Positions 12,331-21,843 of a stretch of DNA of 64,000 nt are shown piece by piece (within the stretch, counting starts at the first letter, position 1; each line of letters opens with the position of its first letter). Under the pieces are notes generated by a model that worked only from the letters and a program-made list of their open reading frames with translations, was not told the origin of the DNA and searched no databases. This stretch comes from Bordetella genomosp. 10 (GTDB lineage: Bacteria > Pseudomonadota > Gammaproteobacteria > Burkholderiales > Burkholderiaceae_B): NCBI RefSeq assembly GCF_002261225.1, contig NZ_NEVM01000005.1:2728001-2792000 (forward strand), read 5' to 3'. The translations under genes were made by a program, and so were the position numbers.

Positions 12331-14097
12331 ATGACGCATCCCGTAATTTACCGCTTGGAACCCCACGATCCGGCCGGGCATCGCTATCGCGTCACGCTGA
12401 CCGTCAGCCAGCCCGACCCCGATGGCCAATCGCTGTCCCTGCCGGCCTGGATTCCGGGCAGCTACCTGATCCGCGATTTCTCGCGCCAGATCGAGACGCT
12501 GACGGCGCGCGCGGGCGGACGGCGCCTGCGGGTGCGCAAGACCGACAACCATACCTGGAAAGTGGCGCCCTGCGAGGGCCCCCTGGTGGTGGACTATACG
12601 GTCTATGCCTGGGATCTGTCGGTGCGCGGCGCGCACCTGGACGAAAGCCACGGCTTCTTCAACGGCGCCAGCGTATTCCTGTGCGTCGAGGGCCAGGCGC
12701 AACAGCCCTGCCTGCTGGACCTGGCGCCGCCGCCGGGCATCGCCGGCTGGAAGGTGTACACCAGCCTGCCCGAGGCGCGCGGCGTGGCCGGCGCGGCCCG
12801 GCGCCATGGCTTCGGCCTGTACCGCGCGCCGGACTACGACGCGCTGATCGACCATCCGGTGGAAATGGGCACGCCGCAAGTGGCGCGCTTCGAGGCCCAC
12901 GGCGCCGAGCACGAACTCGTGTTCACGGGCGTGATTCCACGCCTGGACCTGCCGCGCATCGCCGCGGACGTGAAACGCATCTGCGAAACCCAGATCGCTT
13001 TTTTCGAACCCCAGAGCAAGCGCGCGCCTTTTCTCGACAGCAGCGATCGCTACGTGTTCATGACCATGGTCACCGGCGACGGCTATGGCGGGCTGGAGCA
13101 TCGCGCCTCGACCGCGCTGATGACCGCGCGCAAGGACCTGCCGGTGAAGGGCCAGATCGGCCAGGGCGAAGGCTACCGCGGCTTCCTGGGCCTGGTCAGC
13201 CACGAATACTTCCATACCTGGAACGTCAAGCGCATCAAGCCGGCGGCGTTCGCGCCCTATGACCTGCGCCAGCCGGCGCTGACCCGGCTGCTGTGGGTAT
13301 TCGAGGGCTTCACCTCGTATTACGACGATCTCTTCCTGCTGCGCTCGGGCGCCATCGCCGAGAACGACTATCTGCGCCTGCTGGGCAAGACCATCACCAC
13401 GGTGACGCGCGGTCCCGGCCGGTTCAAGCAATCGGTGGCGCAAAGCTCCTTCGACGCCTGGACGCGGTACTACAAGCAGGACGAGAACTCGCCCAACGCC
13501 ATCGTCAGCTACTACACCAAGGGCTCGCTGGTGGCGCTGGGGCTGGACCTGACCATACGGAAGGAATCCCGCGGCCGCCATTCGCTGGACGACGTCATGC
13601 GCCTGATGTGGCGTCGTTACGGGCGCGATTTCTACCAGGGCAAGCCGCAAGGCATCGCCGAGGACAGCCTGCCCGCGCTGGTGCGCGAGGCGACCGGCGT
13701 GGACGCGCGCGCGTTCATCGAACGCTACGCCGAAGGCCTCGCCGACCTGCCGCTGGCCGAGCTGCTGGCCGGCCAGGGCATCGCCCTGCAATGGAAGCCG
13801 GCCTCCAACCTGCCCAGCCTGGATGCGCGCACGCGCAAGCAGGGCGACGGCGTGGCGCTGGCCGGCGTGCTGGAAGGCGGCGCGGCGCACAAGGCGGGCC
13901 TGTCGGCCGGCGACGAACTGGTGGCCATCGACGGCCTGCGCGTGGCCGGCCCCGCCGGCCTGGAACTGCTGCTGGCGCAATACCGCCCCGGCGACACGGT
14001 CGCCGTGCACGTATTCCGCCGCGACGAACTGCGCGTGTTCCGCGCGCGCCTGGCGGCGCAGGCGCCGCTGGATTGCGTGTTGACGCGGGCGGGCTGA
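12331..14097 (+). CDS. M61-family metallopeptidase with PDZ domain
   Basis: A 588-residue protein. The zinc motif is HEYFH at 291-295, with the expected downstream glutamate E325 in FEGFTSYYDD, the hallmark of peptidase family M61 (glycyl-aminopeptidase-like). An N-terminal beta domain (residues 1-180) includes PAWIPGSYLIRDFSRQ. A PDZ domain lies near 505-580 (GAAHKAGLSAGDELVAIDG). No signal peptide is visible, so a cytoplasmic location is inferred. The start ATG lacks a clear Shine-Dalgarno sequence. The gene stands alone, divergent from the enoyl-CoA hydratase. Confidence 0.93.
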   Translation: MTHPVIYRLEPHDPAGHRYRVTLTVSQPDPDGQSLSLPAWIPGSYLIRDFSRQIETLTARAGGRRLRVRKTDNHTWKVAPCEGPLVVDYTVYAWDLSVRGAHLDESHGFFNGASVFLCVEGQAQQPCLLDLAPPPGIAGWKVYTSLPEARGVAGAARRHGFGLYRAPDYDALIDHPVEMGTPQVARFEAHGAEHELVFTGVIPRLDLPRIAADVKRICETQIAFFEPQSKRAPFLDSSDRYVFMTMVTGDGYGGLEHRASTALMTARKDLPVKGQIGQGEGYRGFLGLVSHEYFHTWNVKRIKPAAFAPYDLRQPALTRLLWVFEGFTSYYDDLFLLRSGAIAENDYLRLLGKTITTVTRGPGRFKQSVAQSSFDAWTRYYKQDENSPNAIVSYYTKGSLVALGLDLTIRKESRGRHSLDDVMRLMWRRYGRDFYQGKPQGIAEDSLPALVREATGVDARAFIERYAEGLADLPLAELLAGQGIALQWKPASNLPSLDARTRKQGDGVALAGVLEGGAAHKAGLSAGDELVAIDGLRVAGPAGLELLLAQYRPGDTVAVHVFRRDELRVFRARLAAQAPLDCVLTRAG

Positions 14098-14167
14098 TCC
14101 GCCTGGCCGCCCGTGGCCGCCGGCGAGGCCCGGACCGCGGGTCGGCAGGACCGGCGCCCCGGGGCCG

Positions 14168-14206
14168 AAAAAACCAATGCCCCGCGCTTGTGGCGCGGGG
14201 CATTGG
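14168..14206 (-). terminator. Rho-independent terminator between convergent genes
   Basis: A 14-bp perfect stem, CCAATGCCCCGCGC/GCGCGGGGCATTGG, has a 5-nt loop and a T6 run on the minus strand, so it primarily ends the DUF4148 transcript. Its stem could also stop transcription from the M61 gene, although the plus side lacks a T tract. Confidence 0.88.
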
Positions 14207-14243
14207 CACTTCAACGAACGCCGGCGCGATGGCCGGCGGCCGA

Positions 14244-14564
14244 TCAGCCTTGGAAGGGCACGTTGTTCAGGTCACCGATGACGGTGGGGTGCTGCGCGGC
14301 TTGCGCGGCGACTTCAGCACGCGACACGCCGGAATCGGCTTGCGCGGTGAAGGGGGCGTTGTCGACGTCGCTGTTGGCGACCAGACCTTCATTGCGGGCC
14401 TTTTGCAGTTCGGCCTGCACCTGGGCGCGGCTGGTCGAGTTGTCGGCCTGGCCGTAGACGCCTTGGAAAGGCAGGGTGTCGATGCTGCTGCCGACGGGGC
14501 CCGCGGCTTGGGCGGCACCGATCAGGGCAAACGAAACGATCAGCGAGGTAGCAATGGTCTTCAT
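14244..14564 (-). CDS. Small periplasmic DUF4148 protein
   Basis: A 106-residue protein with a clear Sec signal peptide (MKTIATSLIVSFALIGAAQA, cleavage about residue 20) and strong AGGAG upstream. The mature part contains two similar segments: SRAQVQAELQKARNEG near residue 45, and VSRAEVAAQAAQ near 79, each followed by a DxxxVPFQG-like motif. This matches the DUF4148 family, abundant in Burkholderiales and of unknown function. It is monocistronic with its own terminator. Confidence 0.88.
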   Translation of the reverse strand: MKTIATSLIVSFALIGAAQAAGPVGSSIDTLPFQGVYGQADNSTSRAQVQAELQKARNEGLVANSDVDNAPFTAQADSGVSRAEVAAQAAQHPTVIGDLNNVPFQG

Positions 14565-14744
14565 GGCAGTTCTCCTAGTCCTTGACAGTGGGAGCAGACC
14601 TGGCCGGGTGATTCCGGGAGGTCTGTTGCTGTTCCCGATGACTGAATTCTGCGCTTATGAAGGGTAGGGATAAACCCGAATTTTCTTAAATCACTTTTCC
14701 ACAAAACAGGACAATAGGGCTATTAACCCGATAAGCAGTCCCTA

Positions 14745-15710
14745 TTATGGGTTGCGATGGAATGAATGCGCGGCGCCGGGCTGCCGGCCGGACTCCTGCT
14801 CGATGGCGGCCTGTATCGCCTTGGCGGCCACCACGCCATCCGCCATCGACGTCACCACGCAGGGGTGCATGCGATTGGCCACCTCGCCGATCGCGTAGAC
14901 GCCCTCCGCGCTGGCGCGCGCGGTGGCGAAGTCGGTGTGGATATAGCCGCGATCGTCGCGCCGCAACGCCAGGGAGGCCGCGAAATCCGCCTGAGGCTCC
15001 CAGCCATGGAGCACCAGCAGCAGATCGTAGGACTGCTCCTCGACCCGGCGCGCGACCGGATCCACCTGGTAATCGCCCAGCCGCAGGTCCGCCGCCGGCA
15101 CGGCGTCGACCAGTTGCGGCCGCGCCCGCACGGTGCGCGCGTACAGATGGACCGCGCTCGCGCCCCGGCTCTTCACATAGGCATAGTTCTCGAAACCGTT
15201 GTCGCCGCCGCCCAGGACGGCCACCGACCGGCCCGCATAGTCCTGTTCCACGATGGCCGATCCCGGCCCCACCAGCACGCCGGGCCAGCGGTCGCCGGGC
15301 GCCGCGTCCGCGAGATTGCGCGCCCGCACGCCGGAGGCGATGACCAGATGGCGGCCGTACAGGGCTTCGGATGCGGGTGCGGGTGCGGCAGGCATGCCGC
15401 CCTGCGCCGCCTGGACCGTCACCGCGAACCCGGTTTCCGTGCGTTCCACCGCCACGGCGCGCCGGCCGCAGCGCACCGGCACGCCGGCCGCCTCGACGCT
15501 GCGGGCGATATTGGCGCCCACCTGCTGGCCGGTGACGCCGGGCAAGGCGGCGATCCAGTCGTCCGCGAAGGGATTGTCGTTGGGCAGGCCGCCCGGGCGC
15601 GCGCCGGCCTCCACCAGCAACGGCGCCAGTCCCAACCGGGCCAGCCAAATGGCGCACGAGGCCCCCGCCGGACCGCCCCCCACGATGATGGCGTCGCTGT
15701 ATTGCGGCAT
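14745..15710 (-). CDS. Thioredoxin-reductase-like FAD-dependent oxidoreductase without CxxC
   Basis: A 321-residue flavoprotein. The FAD-binding motif GGGPAGA is at residues 11-17, and a second dinucleotide motif, LGGGDNGFE, near 165-173 probably binds NAD(P)H. The C-terminal GVYAIGEVANR...VVTSMADGVVAAK resembles the second FAD contact of thioredoxin reductases. The redox-active CxxC of thioredoxin reductase is missing, so it is more like ferredoxin-NADP reductase-type or uncharacterised TrxR homologues. It is divergent from folB across a 109-bp region. The partner and substrate are unknown. Confidence 0.85.
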   Translation of the reverse strand: MPQYSDAIIVGGGPAGASCAIWLARLGLAPLLVEAGARPGGLPNDNPFADDWIAALPGVTGQQVGANIARSVEAAGVPVRCGRRAVAVERTETGFAVTVQAAQGGMPAAPAPASEALYGRHLVIASGVRARNLADAAPGDRWPGVLVGPGSAIVEQDYAGRSVAVLGGGDNGFENYAYVKSRGASAVHLYARTVRARPQLVDAVPAADLRLGDYQVDPVARRVEEQSYDLLLVLHGWEPQADFAASLALRRDDRGYIHTDFATARASAEGVYAIGEVANRMHPCVVTSMADGVVAAKAIQAAIEQESGRQPGAAHSFHRNP

Positions 15711-15819
15711 TTCAATCTTTGCTCAAGTTGATTATGAGGAGAATTGTAGCGGCGGCTCCCGCAACGGAAGGCCCCGCCACGGACTTACAATGCGAAGGCT
15801 CATTCCTCTATCCGCCATC

Positions 15820-16179
15820 ATGCCTACCCGCCGCATCATCTTTTCCCGCCTCGCCCTCGACGCCCGCATCGGCATCCTGGAGCACGAGCGCCGCGCCACG
15901 CAGCCGCTGCACGTCGACGCGGAAATCGACGTCGACATCACGCGCGACGTCGACGACCACGACATCCACAGCGTGCTGGACTACCGCGCCCTGCGCGAGG
16001 CCATCGTGGCGGTCTGCACGCATTCGCACGTCAACCTCATCGAGACGCTGACCGAACAAGTGGCGGAGCGCCTGATGAACGAGTTCAAGGACATCCGCGC
16101 GGTGCGCATCCGCATCAGCAAGCCGATGGCCTTTTCCGATTGCGCCGCCGTCGGCGTGGAGATCTACACCAGCCGCTGA
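15820..16179 (+). CDS. folB: Dihydroneopterin aldolase
   Basis: A 119-residue enzyme of folate synthesis that cleaves dihydroneopterin to 6-hydroxymethyl-dihydropterin. It starts MPTRRIIFSRLALDARIGI, where the RIGILEHER segment carries the substrate-binding glutamate. The conserved lysine is in RISKPMAF near the C-terminus. A start ten codons upstream (15790) is also possible, but the family aligns from the chosen start. It is followed after 78 bp by ttcA on the same strand. Confidence 0.92.
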   Translation: MPTRRIIFSRLALDARIGILEHERRATQPLHVDAEIDVDITRDVDDHDIHSVLDYRALREAIVAVCTHSHVNLIETLTEQVAERLMNEFKDIRAVRIRISKPMAFSDCAAVGVEIYTSR

Positions 16180-16257
16180 GCCGCCCCCAGGCTTCGCGGC
16201 GCCGGCGTGCAGCCCCTTGCCGTTCCAGCCGCCCCGCCACCGCTACCCTGCCCCATC

Positions 16258-17241
16258 ATGAACGCCCCTGATCCCTCCGTGGCCGCGGCCGCGGAAGCCG
16301 CCAAAGCCGCCCGTTCCAAGGCCCGCCTCGAAGCCAACAAGCTGGCCAAGCGGCTGGCCCGCGAAACCACGCGCGCGATCGCCGACTACAACATGATCGA
16401 GGCGGGCGACCGCGTCATGGTCTGCCTGTCCGGCGGCAAGGATTCGTACAGCCTGCTCGACGTGCTGATGCGGCTGCGCGAACGCGCGCCCTTCCCCTTC
16501 GAGCTGATCGCCGTCAACCTGGACCAGAAACAGCCGGACTTCCCGTCCGAGGTGCTGCCCGGCTACCTGCGCGAACTGGGCATCCCTTTCCACATCGAAA
16601 CGCGCGACACCTATTCGGTGGTGAAGCGCCTGGTGCCGGAAGGCAAGACCATGTGCTCGCTATGCTCGCGGCTGCGGCGCGGCATCCTGTACCGCGTGGC
16701 CGACGAGCTGGGCTGTACCAAGATCGCCCTGGGCCATCATCGCGACGACATCCTGGGCACGTTCTTCCTGAACATGTTCTATGGCGGCAAGCTCAAGGCC
16801 ATGCCGCCCAAGCTGGTGTCCGACGACGGCCGCCACACCATCATCCGCCCGCTGGCCTACATCCAGGAATCCGACCTGGCGGCCTACGCGGAGGAAAAGC
16901 GCTTTCCCATCATCCCCTGCAACCTGTGCGGTTCGCAGGAGAACCTCAAGCGCAAGGAAGTCGGGCGCATGCTGCGGGAATGGGACCGCCAGCATCCGGG
17001 ACGGTCCTGGAACATCTTCAACGCCCTGTCCAGCGTGGCGCCGTCGCACCTGATGGACCGCCAGTTGTTCGATTTCGCCGGCCTGCGCCCAAGCGGCCAG
17101 CCCGACGTGAACGGCGACACCGCATTCGACCAGGAGGATCCGGGCGGCGGGCATGCGTCCGGCGACGAAGATGCCTGTGCGGCGCCTTCCGGGCAAGAGG
17201 GCCCCCGCGAGACGACGGTCTCGTTCGTCAGGTTCGAGTGA
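16258..17241 (+). CDS. ttcA: tRNA 2-thiocytidine(32) synthetase
   Basis: A 327-residue PP-loop ATPase that thiolates C32 of certain tRNAs using an iron-sulfur cluster. The PP-loop SGGKDS is at 58-63; CxxC pairs at C133/C136 and C221/C224 supply the cluster ligands. The start [16 protein letters not shown] is preferred over an in-frame ATG 17 codons upstream, which would add a proline-rich leader. The C-terminal 45 residues are acidic and unconserved-looking. It is convergent with ubiX, separated by 18 bp. Confidence 0.95.
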   Translation: MNAPDPSVAAAAEAAKAARSKARLEANKLAKRLARETTRAIADYNMIEAGDRVMVCLSGGKDSYSLLDVLMRLRERAPFPFELIAVNLDQKQPDFPSEVLPGYLRELGIPFHIETRDTYSVVKRLVPEGKTMCSLCSRLRRGILYRVADELGCTKIALGHHRDDILGTFFLNMFYGGKLKAMPPKLVSDDGRHTIIRPLAYIQESDLAAYAEEKRFPIIPCNLCGSQENLKRKEVGRMLREWDRQHPGRSWNIFNALSSVAPSHLMDRQLFDFAGLRPSGQPDVNGDTAFDQEDPGGGHASGDEDACAAPSGQEGPRETTVSFVRFE

Positions 17242-17259
17242 GCAGCGCCGGGAACGACG

Positions 17260-17832
17260 TCAGGTGCCTTCCCATTGCGGGGCCGGCGTCGAGATACCGA
17301 ACAGGTCCAGCACGCGCGACACGGTGTGGTCGACCATTTCCTCGATCGAGGACGGCTTGAAATAAAAGGCCGGCAGGGGCGGAAACACGATGCCGCCCAT
17401 TTCGGTGACGGCCGTCATATTGCGCAGGTGCGCCAGGTTGTAGGGCGTTTCGCGCACCATCAACACCAGGCGGCGGCGCTCCTTGAGCGTGACGTCGGCC
17501 GCGCGCGTGATCAGGTTGTCGGAAAGACCGTGCGCCACCGCCGCCAGCGTGCGCATGGAGCATGGCGCGATCACCATGCCGGCGGTGGGAAAGGCGCCGC
17601 TGGCCAGGGTGGCGCCGACGTCGCGCACGCTATAGGCATGGTCCGCCAGCGCGTGCAGCGCCTGCCGGCCCATGTCCAGTTCATGCTTGGCGTTGAGCAC
17701 ACCGGAGGCCGAGACCACCAGGTGCGACTCGACGTCGGGCACCGACCGCAGCGCCTGCAGCAGCCGCACCGCGTAGAGGGAGCCGGTGGCGCCGGTGACG
17801 CCGACCACCAGCCGGCGCCTGGGCTGCGTCAC
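17260..17832 (-). CDS. ubiX: Flavin prenyltransferase UbiX
   Basis: A 190-residue enzyme that attaches a dimethylallyl group to FMN, giving the prenyl-FMN cofactor of UbiD-type decarboxylases in ubiquinone synthesis. The start is GTG at 17830-17832, which overlaps the grxD stop (GTGA). It begins VTQPRRRLVVGVTGATGS. The conserved PCSMRTLAAVAHGLSDNLITRAADV and LVLMVRETPYN blocks are intact. No ubiD is in the window. Confidence 0.95.
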   Translation of the reverse strand: MTQPRRRLVVGVTGATGSLYAVRLLQALRSVPDVESHLVVSASGVLNAKHELDMGRQALHALADHAYSVRDVGATLASGAFPTAGMVIAPCSMRTLAAVAHGLSDNLITRAADVTLKERRRLVLMVRETPYNLAHLRNMTAVTEMGGIVFPPLPAFYFKPSSIEEMVDHTVSRVLDLFGISTPAPQWEGT

Positions 17833-18155
17833 GCAGTGGCTCCGGCGGCTTCGAGCATCTTCTTCAGTTCGCCGCTTTCGCTCAGTTCGGACATGATGTC
17901 CGAGCCGCCGACGAACTCGCCGCCGATGTACAACTGCGGAATCGTGGGCCAATTCGAAAACGTCTTGATGCCCTGGCGGACTTCGTCGTCTTCCAGCACG
18001 TTGACCGTGACCAGCTTCTTCACGCCACAGCCCTTGAGGAGCTGGATGGCGCGGCCGGAAAAGCCGCATTGGGGAAACTGGGCCGTGCCTTTCATGAACA
18101 GCACCACCGGATGCTGCGTGACGGTTTCACGGAGGAATTCTTGAACGTCGCTCAT
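17829..18155 (-). CDS. grxD: Monothiol glutaredoxin, CGFS type
   Basis: A 108-residue Grx4-type glutaredoxin with the CGFS active site at 30-33 (PQCGFSGRA) and the glutathione-binding WPTIPQLYIGGEFVGGSD. Such proteins carry and deliver [2Fe-2S] clusters. It overlaps ubiX by 4 bp and lies 67 bp after prmC. Confidence 0.96.
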   Translation of the reverse strand: MSDVQEFLRETVTQHPVVLFMKGTAQFPQCGFSGRAIQLLKGCGVKKLVTVNVLEDDEVRQGIKTFSNWPTIPQLYIGGEFVGGSDIMSELSESGELKKMLEAAGATA

Positions 18156-18222
18156 GGTTCGCTCGCTGGGCCTGTCGGCCCCTGGGGAAAGAATGGGTTA
18201 TCGGGGACAAGCAATGCAGTGA

Positions 18223-19035
18223 TTATAGGTACCCGCCGGAAATCCGCTCGATGCCGGCCAGGTCCCGCCGGCTGTCGACGCCGCGCAGGCCGGCCGCCTC
18301 CAGCAGGCCGCGCACCGCGGCCGCCTGGTCCCAGCCGTGTTCGACCCAGATGGCGCCGCCCGGTTTCAGGTGCGCGGGCGCCCCGGCGATGATGACGCGC
18401 AGGGCCTGCAAGCCGTCGGCATCGTCGGTCAGGGCCCGGCGCGGCTCGAAGCGCAGGTCGCCCTGCTCCAGATGGGGATCCTGGCGGGAAATATAAGGGG
18501 GGTTGGACACGATCAGGTCGAACTTCCGCACCGCCGTCAGGGCCCCGTACCAATCGCCCGGCGAGAAATGCACCCGGGCCTTGAGCCGCAGCGCGTTCTC
18601 GGCCGCCACCTTCAGGGCGGCCAGGCTTTGGTCGGTGGCCAGCACCGCGACGTCGGGCCGGGCCAGCGCGATGGAAATGGCGATGGCGCCGCTGCCCGTG
18701 CCCATGTCCAGCACCGAGAGCGAGTCGAAGCCCCGCAGCCACTCCAGCGCGGTTTCCACCAGCAGTTCGGTTTCCGGGCGGGGGATCAGCACGTCCGGTC
18801 CCACCTTGAACGCATGCCCCATGAATTCGCGTTCGCCCAGCAGGTAGGCGATGGGCTCGCCGGCCGCGCGGCGCGCCGCCAGCACGGCGTAGGCGCGCAC
18901 CGCCTCCGGCGGCAACGGGTCCGTATCGTGCGCCAGGATCCAGCTACGCGGCTTCTGCAGGACGTGCTCCAGCAGCATGCGCGCCTCCAGCCGGGGCAGG
19001 CCGGCGGCGAACAGGATGTCCTTGGCGGTGGCCAC
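18223..19035 (-). CDS. prmC: Release-factor glutamine methyltransferase
   Basis: A 270-residue SAM-dependent enzyme that methylates the GGQ glutamine of release factors. The SAM motif DMGTGSGAIAI is at 110-120 and the catalytic NPPY at 178-181. The start codon is GTG at 19033-19035, immediately after the prfA TGA with no spacer, so the enzyme is translationally coupled to its own substrate. Confidence 0.96.
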   Translation of the reverse strand: MATAKDILFAAGLPRLEARMLLEHVLQKPRSWILAHDTDPLPPEAVRAYAVLAARRAAGEPIAYLLGEREFMGHAFKVGPDVLIPRPETELLVETALEWLRGFDSLSVLDMGTGSGAIAISIALARPDVAVLATDQSLAALKVAAENALRLKARVHFSPGDWYGALTAVRKFDLIVSNPPYISRQDPHLEQGDLRFEPRRALTDDADGLQALRVIIAGAPAHLKPGGAIWVEHGWDQAAAVRGLLEAAGLRGVDSRRDLAGIERISGGYL

Positions 19036-20115
19036 TCAGTCCTCGCCCAGCGCGGCCAGCAGCTCGGCCTGGTGCTCGGCGATCAGGGCGCCGATGAGCT
19101 CGTCCAGGTCGCCTTCCATGATCTGCAGCAGCTTGTACAGCGTCAGGTTGATGCGATGGTCGGTCAGGCGTCCCTGCGGGAAGTTGTAGGTGCGGATGCG
19201 CTCGGAGCGGTCGCCGCTGCCGATCAGGCTCTTGCGCTGCGCCGCTTCCTTGCTCTGCCGTTCGCGCACTTCCTTGTCGCGCAGGCGCGCCACCAGCACC
19301 TGCATGGCCTTGTCCTTGTTGCGGTGCTGGGAACGGTCGTCCTGGCATTCCACCACCAGCCCGGTCGGCAGGTGGGTGATGCGGACGGCGGAATCGGTCT
19401 TGTTGATGTGCTGGCCGCCCGCGCCGCTGGCGCGGAAGGTATCGATGCGCAGGTCGGCCGGATTGATGACGATATCGGTCATCTCGTCGGCCTCGGGCAT
19501 CACGGCCACGGTGCATGCCGACGTATGGATGCGGCCTTGCGCCTCGGTGGCGGGCACGCGCTGCACGCGGTGGCCGCCGGACTCGAACTTCAAGCGGCCG
19601 TAGGCGCCGTCGCCGTCGATGCGGACGATGACTTCCTTGTAGCCGCCCAATTCCGACGCGCTTTCCGACATGAGCTCGACCTTCCAGCCCATCCGTTCGG
19701 CGTAGCGCGTATACATGCGCAGCAGGTCGCCGGCGAACAGCGCGCTTTCGTCCCCGCCGGTGCCCGCCCGGATTTCCAGAAACAGGCTGCGGCCGTCGTC
19801 CGGGTCGCGCGGCAGCAGCAGCACCTGCAGCGACGCGCCCAGTTCCTCGATCCTGGCCTTCGCGCTCTTGATCTCGTCCTCGGCCATGGCTTTCATTTCC
19901 GGGTCCGCCAGCAATTCCTGCGCGGTGGCCAGGTCGTCCTCCGCGCGCGTGTAGGCGGCGTAGCCCTGCACCACGGGTTCGATTTCGGCGCGTTCGCGCG
20001 AGAGCTTGCGGAAGCGGTCCATATCGGACGCGGCGTCGGGCTCGGCGAGCAAGGCGTCCAGCTCGACCAGCCGCCGGGACAATTGCTCCAGGCGATCACG
20101 CATGGAAGATTTCAT
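19036..20115 (-). CDS. prfA: Peptide chain release factor 1
   Basis: A 359-residue RF1 that reads UAA and UAG. The GGQ motif is at 233-235 ([12 protein letters not shown]) and the RF1-type PxT codon-recognition motif is PAT at 188-190. The start [12 protein letters not shown] is used; a second ATG four codons in is also possible. It lies 81 bp after hemA. Confidence 0.97.
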   Translation of the reverse strand: MKSSMRDRLEQLSRRLVELDALLAEPDAASDMDRFRKLSRERAEIEPVVQGYAAYTRAEDDLATAQELLADPEMKAMAEDEIKSAKARIEELGASLQVLLLPRDPDDGRSLFLEIRAGTGGDESALFAGDLLRMYTRYAERMGWKVELMSESASELGGYKEVIVRIDGDGAYGRLKFESGGHRVQRVPATEAQGRIHTSACTVAVMPEADEMTDIVINPADLRIDTFRASGAGGQHINKTDSAVRITHLPTGLVVECQDDRSQHRNKDKAMQVLVARLRDKEVRERQSKEAAQRKSLIGSGDRSERIRTYNFPQGRLTDHRINLTLYKLLQIMEGDLDELIGALIAEHQAELLAALGED

Positions 20116-20196
20116 AGGTCAGCGCAGAAAGGAAAAGGGGAAACGGAGGCGCGGACCAGAACGGCCGCGCCGGCGGCGAGCAGGCGACGGGAGTCG

Positions 20197-21471
20197 CTAA
20201 CGCCGGTTGTCGCGGCCGGGGAACAGGCGCGGCACCATGGCCAGCAGTTGGGTGCGGTCTTCGCCTTCGCTGCGGTTCAGGGCGGCCAAGGGCGCGTGAA
20301 GGTACTTCTGTGTCAGCGAGTGGGCCAGTTGTTCCAGCACCGCCTCGGGGGATTCGCCGCGCGCCAGCAGGCGGCGGGCGCGTTCCAGTTCGGCCGCGCG
20401 CACGTCGTCGGCGGCCGCATGCAGGTCCTGGATGACCGGCACGACGGCGCGGGTCTGCAGCCAGTGCATGAAATTCTGCACGCGGTTCTCGATGATGGAC
20501 TCGGCCTGCACGACAGCGGCGCGGCGCGCGTCGGCGCCGCTTTGCACCACGCGGCCGAGGTCATCCACGGAATACAGGTAGACGTCGTCCAGCCGGCCGA
20601 CTTCGGGTTCGATATCGCGCGGCACCGCCAGGTCGATCATGACGATCGGGCGGTGGCGGCGCTGGCGCGTGGCCCGCTCCACCATCCCCAGGCCGAGGAT
20701 GGGCAGTGAGCTTGCCGTACAGGACACGATGACGTCGAATTCCGCCAGCCGGGCCGGCAGGTCGGCCAGCTTCATGGTGCCCGCGCCGAAGCGGCCCGCC
20801 AGGGTCTCGGCGCGCTCGGCGGTGCGATTGGCCACCACCATCTCGCGCGGCTTCTGGGCGGCGAAGTGGGTGGCGCAGAGTTCTATCATTTCGCCCGCGC
20901 CGATGAACAGCGTGCGGGCATCGGCCATATTGCCGAAAACGCGCTCGGCCAGGCGGACGGCGGCGGCGGCCATGGACACCGATTCGGCGCCGATGGCGGT
21001 TTGCGAGCGCACTTCCTTGGCGACCGAGAAGGTGCGCTGGAACAACTGGTGCAACAGGGTACCGAGCGACCCGGCTTCGCCGGCGGCGCGCACGGCGTCC
21101 TTCATCTGGCCCAGGATCTGCGGTTCGCCCAGCACCATCGAATCGAGGCCGCTGGCCACCCGGAAGGCGTGGCGCACGGCGCCGTCCTGCTGGTGGCGGT
21201 AGAGATGCGGCTGCAGGTCGACGGCCTGGATGCGGTTGACGTCGGCCAGCCACGCGGGCAACTGCTCGGCGACCTGCGGCTCGGCCGCGCAGTAGACCTC
21301 GGTACGATTACAGGTCGACAGGATGGCCGCCTCGCGCACCTTGCCGCCGAAGGCGGCGCGCAGGCCCTCCAGGGCCGGACGCAGCAGGTCGACGGGCATC
21401 GACACGCGCTCGCGCACCGAAACCGGGGCGGAGGTGTGATTCAGGCCGAAAGTAAGAACGTCTACCGACAT
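20197..21471 (-). CDS. hemA: Glutamyl-tRNA reductase
   Basis: A 424-residue enzyme for the first committed step of tetrapyrrole synthesis by the C5 pathway. It starts [17 protein letters not shown], where the family begins; an upstream ATG seven codons earlier is rejected. The catalytic Cys is C54 in [11 protein letters not shown], and the NADPH-binding [14 protein letters not shown] is intact. It leads a likely operon hemA-prfA-prmC-grxD-ubiX. A small CCGCG/CGCGG hairpin (21484-21498) lies just before the start. Confidence 0.97.
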   Translation of the reverse strand: MSVDVLTFGLNHTSAPVSVRERVSMPVDLLRPALEGLRAAFGGKVREAAILSTCNRTEVYCAAEPQVAEQLPAWLADVNRIQAVDLQPHLYRHQQDGAVRHAFRVASGLDSMVLGEPQILGQMKDAVRAAGEAGSLGTLLHQLFQRTFSVAKEVRSQTAIGAESVSMAAAAVRLAERVFGNMADARTLFIGAGEMIELCATHFAAQKPREMVVANRTAERAETLAGRFGAGTMKLADLPARLAEFDVIVSCTASSLPILGLGMVERATRQRRHRPIVMIDLAVPRDIEPEVGRLDDVYLYSVDDLGRVVQSGADARRAAVVQAESIIENRVQNFMHWLQTRAVVPVIQDLHAAADDVRAAELERARRLLARGESPEAVLEQLAHSLTQKYLHAPLAALNRSEGEDRTQLLAMVPRLFPGRDNRR

Positions 21472-21566
21472 TTGGGCGTAATCCGCGTGCAACGCGGAGG
21501 GAACTAGGAGGGCCGGGCGTGGTGGAACCGGGCGGATCGCCAGACGCGGGGCTCCCAGGGCAAATG

Positions 21567-21594
21567 ATTATAACGCTTGGCGTAAAAATGACAG
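21567..21594 (-). promoter_or_regulatory. Putative sigma70 promoter of the hemA operon
   Basis: On the minus strand a perfect TATAAT (21567-21572) is preceded after 16 bp by CTGTCA (21589-21594, 4 of 6). It lies about 95 bp before the hemA start in an AT-rich island, the best promoter match in the window. Confidence 0.6.
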
Positions 21595-21653
21595 ATTGCG
21601 ACGAGCCTGACACGCACAAGTCTTAACTTTCATCAAATTTTCTGCTCCCTGCC

Positions 21654-21682
21654 CGGCACGAAGCCAAAAAATTGTGTATAGT
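21654..21682 (+). promoter_or_regulatory. Putative tRNA-Phe promoter
   Basis: TATAGT at 21677-21682 lies 13 bp before the tRNA 5' end and is followed by a GC-rich discriminator (TGCGGAC), a feature of stringently controlled stable-RNA promoters. The -35 region is weak. Confidence 0.4.
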
Positions 21683-21695
21683 TGCGGACTTCGTT

Positions 21696-21771
21696 GGCCT
21701 GGTAGCTCAGTCGGTAGAGCAGAGGATTGAAAATCCTTGTGTCGGTGGTTCGATTCCGCCCCAGGCCACCA
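21696..21771 (+). tRNA. tRNA-Phe (anticodon GAA)
   Basis: A complete 76-nt cloverleaf. The acceptor stem GGCCTGG pairs with CCAGGCC. The D arm is GCTCAGTCGGTAGAGC, the anticodon loop is ATTGAAAAT with GAA, and the T arm is GGTGGTTCGATTCCGCC. The 3' CCA is encoded. It is convergent with the end of the giant-protein export operon, 72 bp away. Confidence 0.97.
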
Positions 21772-21779
21772 CGAATTCG

Positions 21780-21812
21780 ATGCCCAGCCTTCATGGCTGG
21801 GCATTTTCATTT
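21780..21812 (+). terminator. Rho-independent terminator of tRNA-Phe
   Basis: ATGCCCAGCC/GGCTGGGCAT with a TTCAT loop is followed by TTTCATTTG on the plus strand. On the minus strand the stem may also catch transcripts of the export operon, but there it lacks a T tract. Confidence 0.8.
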
Positions 21813-21843
21813 GTGCATCAAGGACTTGGATCGGGGACTCGGG

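Noticed and set aside
14098..14243. Small gene between the M61 peptidase and DUF4148 genes
   Set aside because: The interval is explained by a long terminator hairpin and has no plausible start.
21696..21771. Attachment-site duplicate of the tRNA-Phe 3' end within the window
   Set aside because: I found no second copy of the T arm/acceptor sequence and no integrase.
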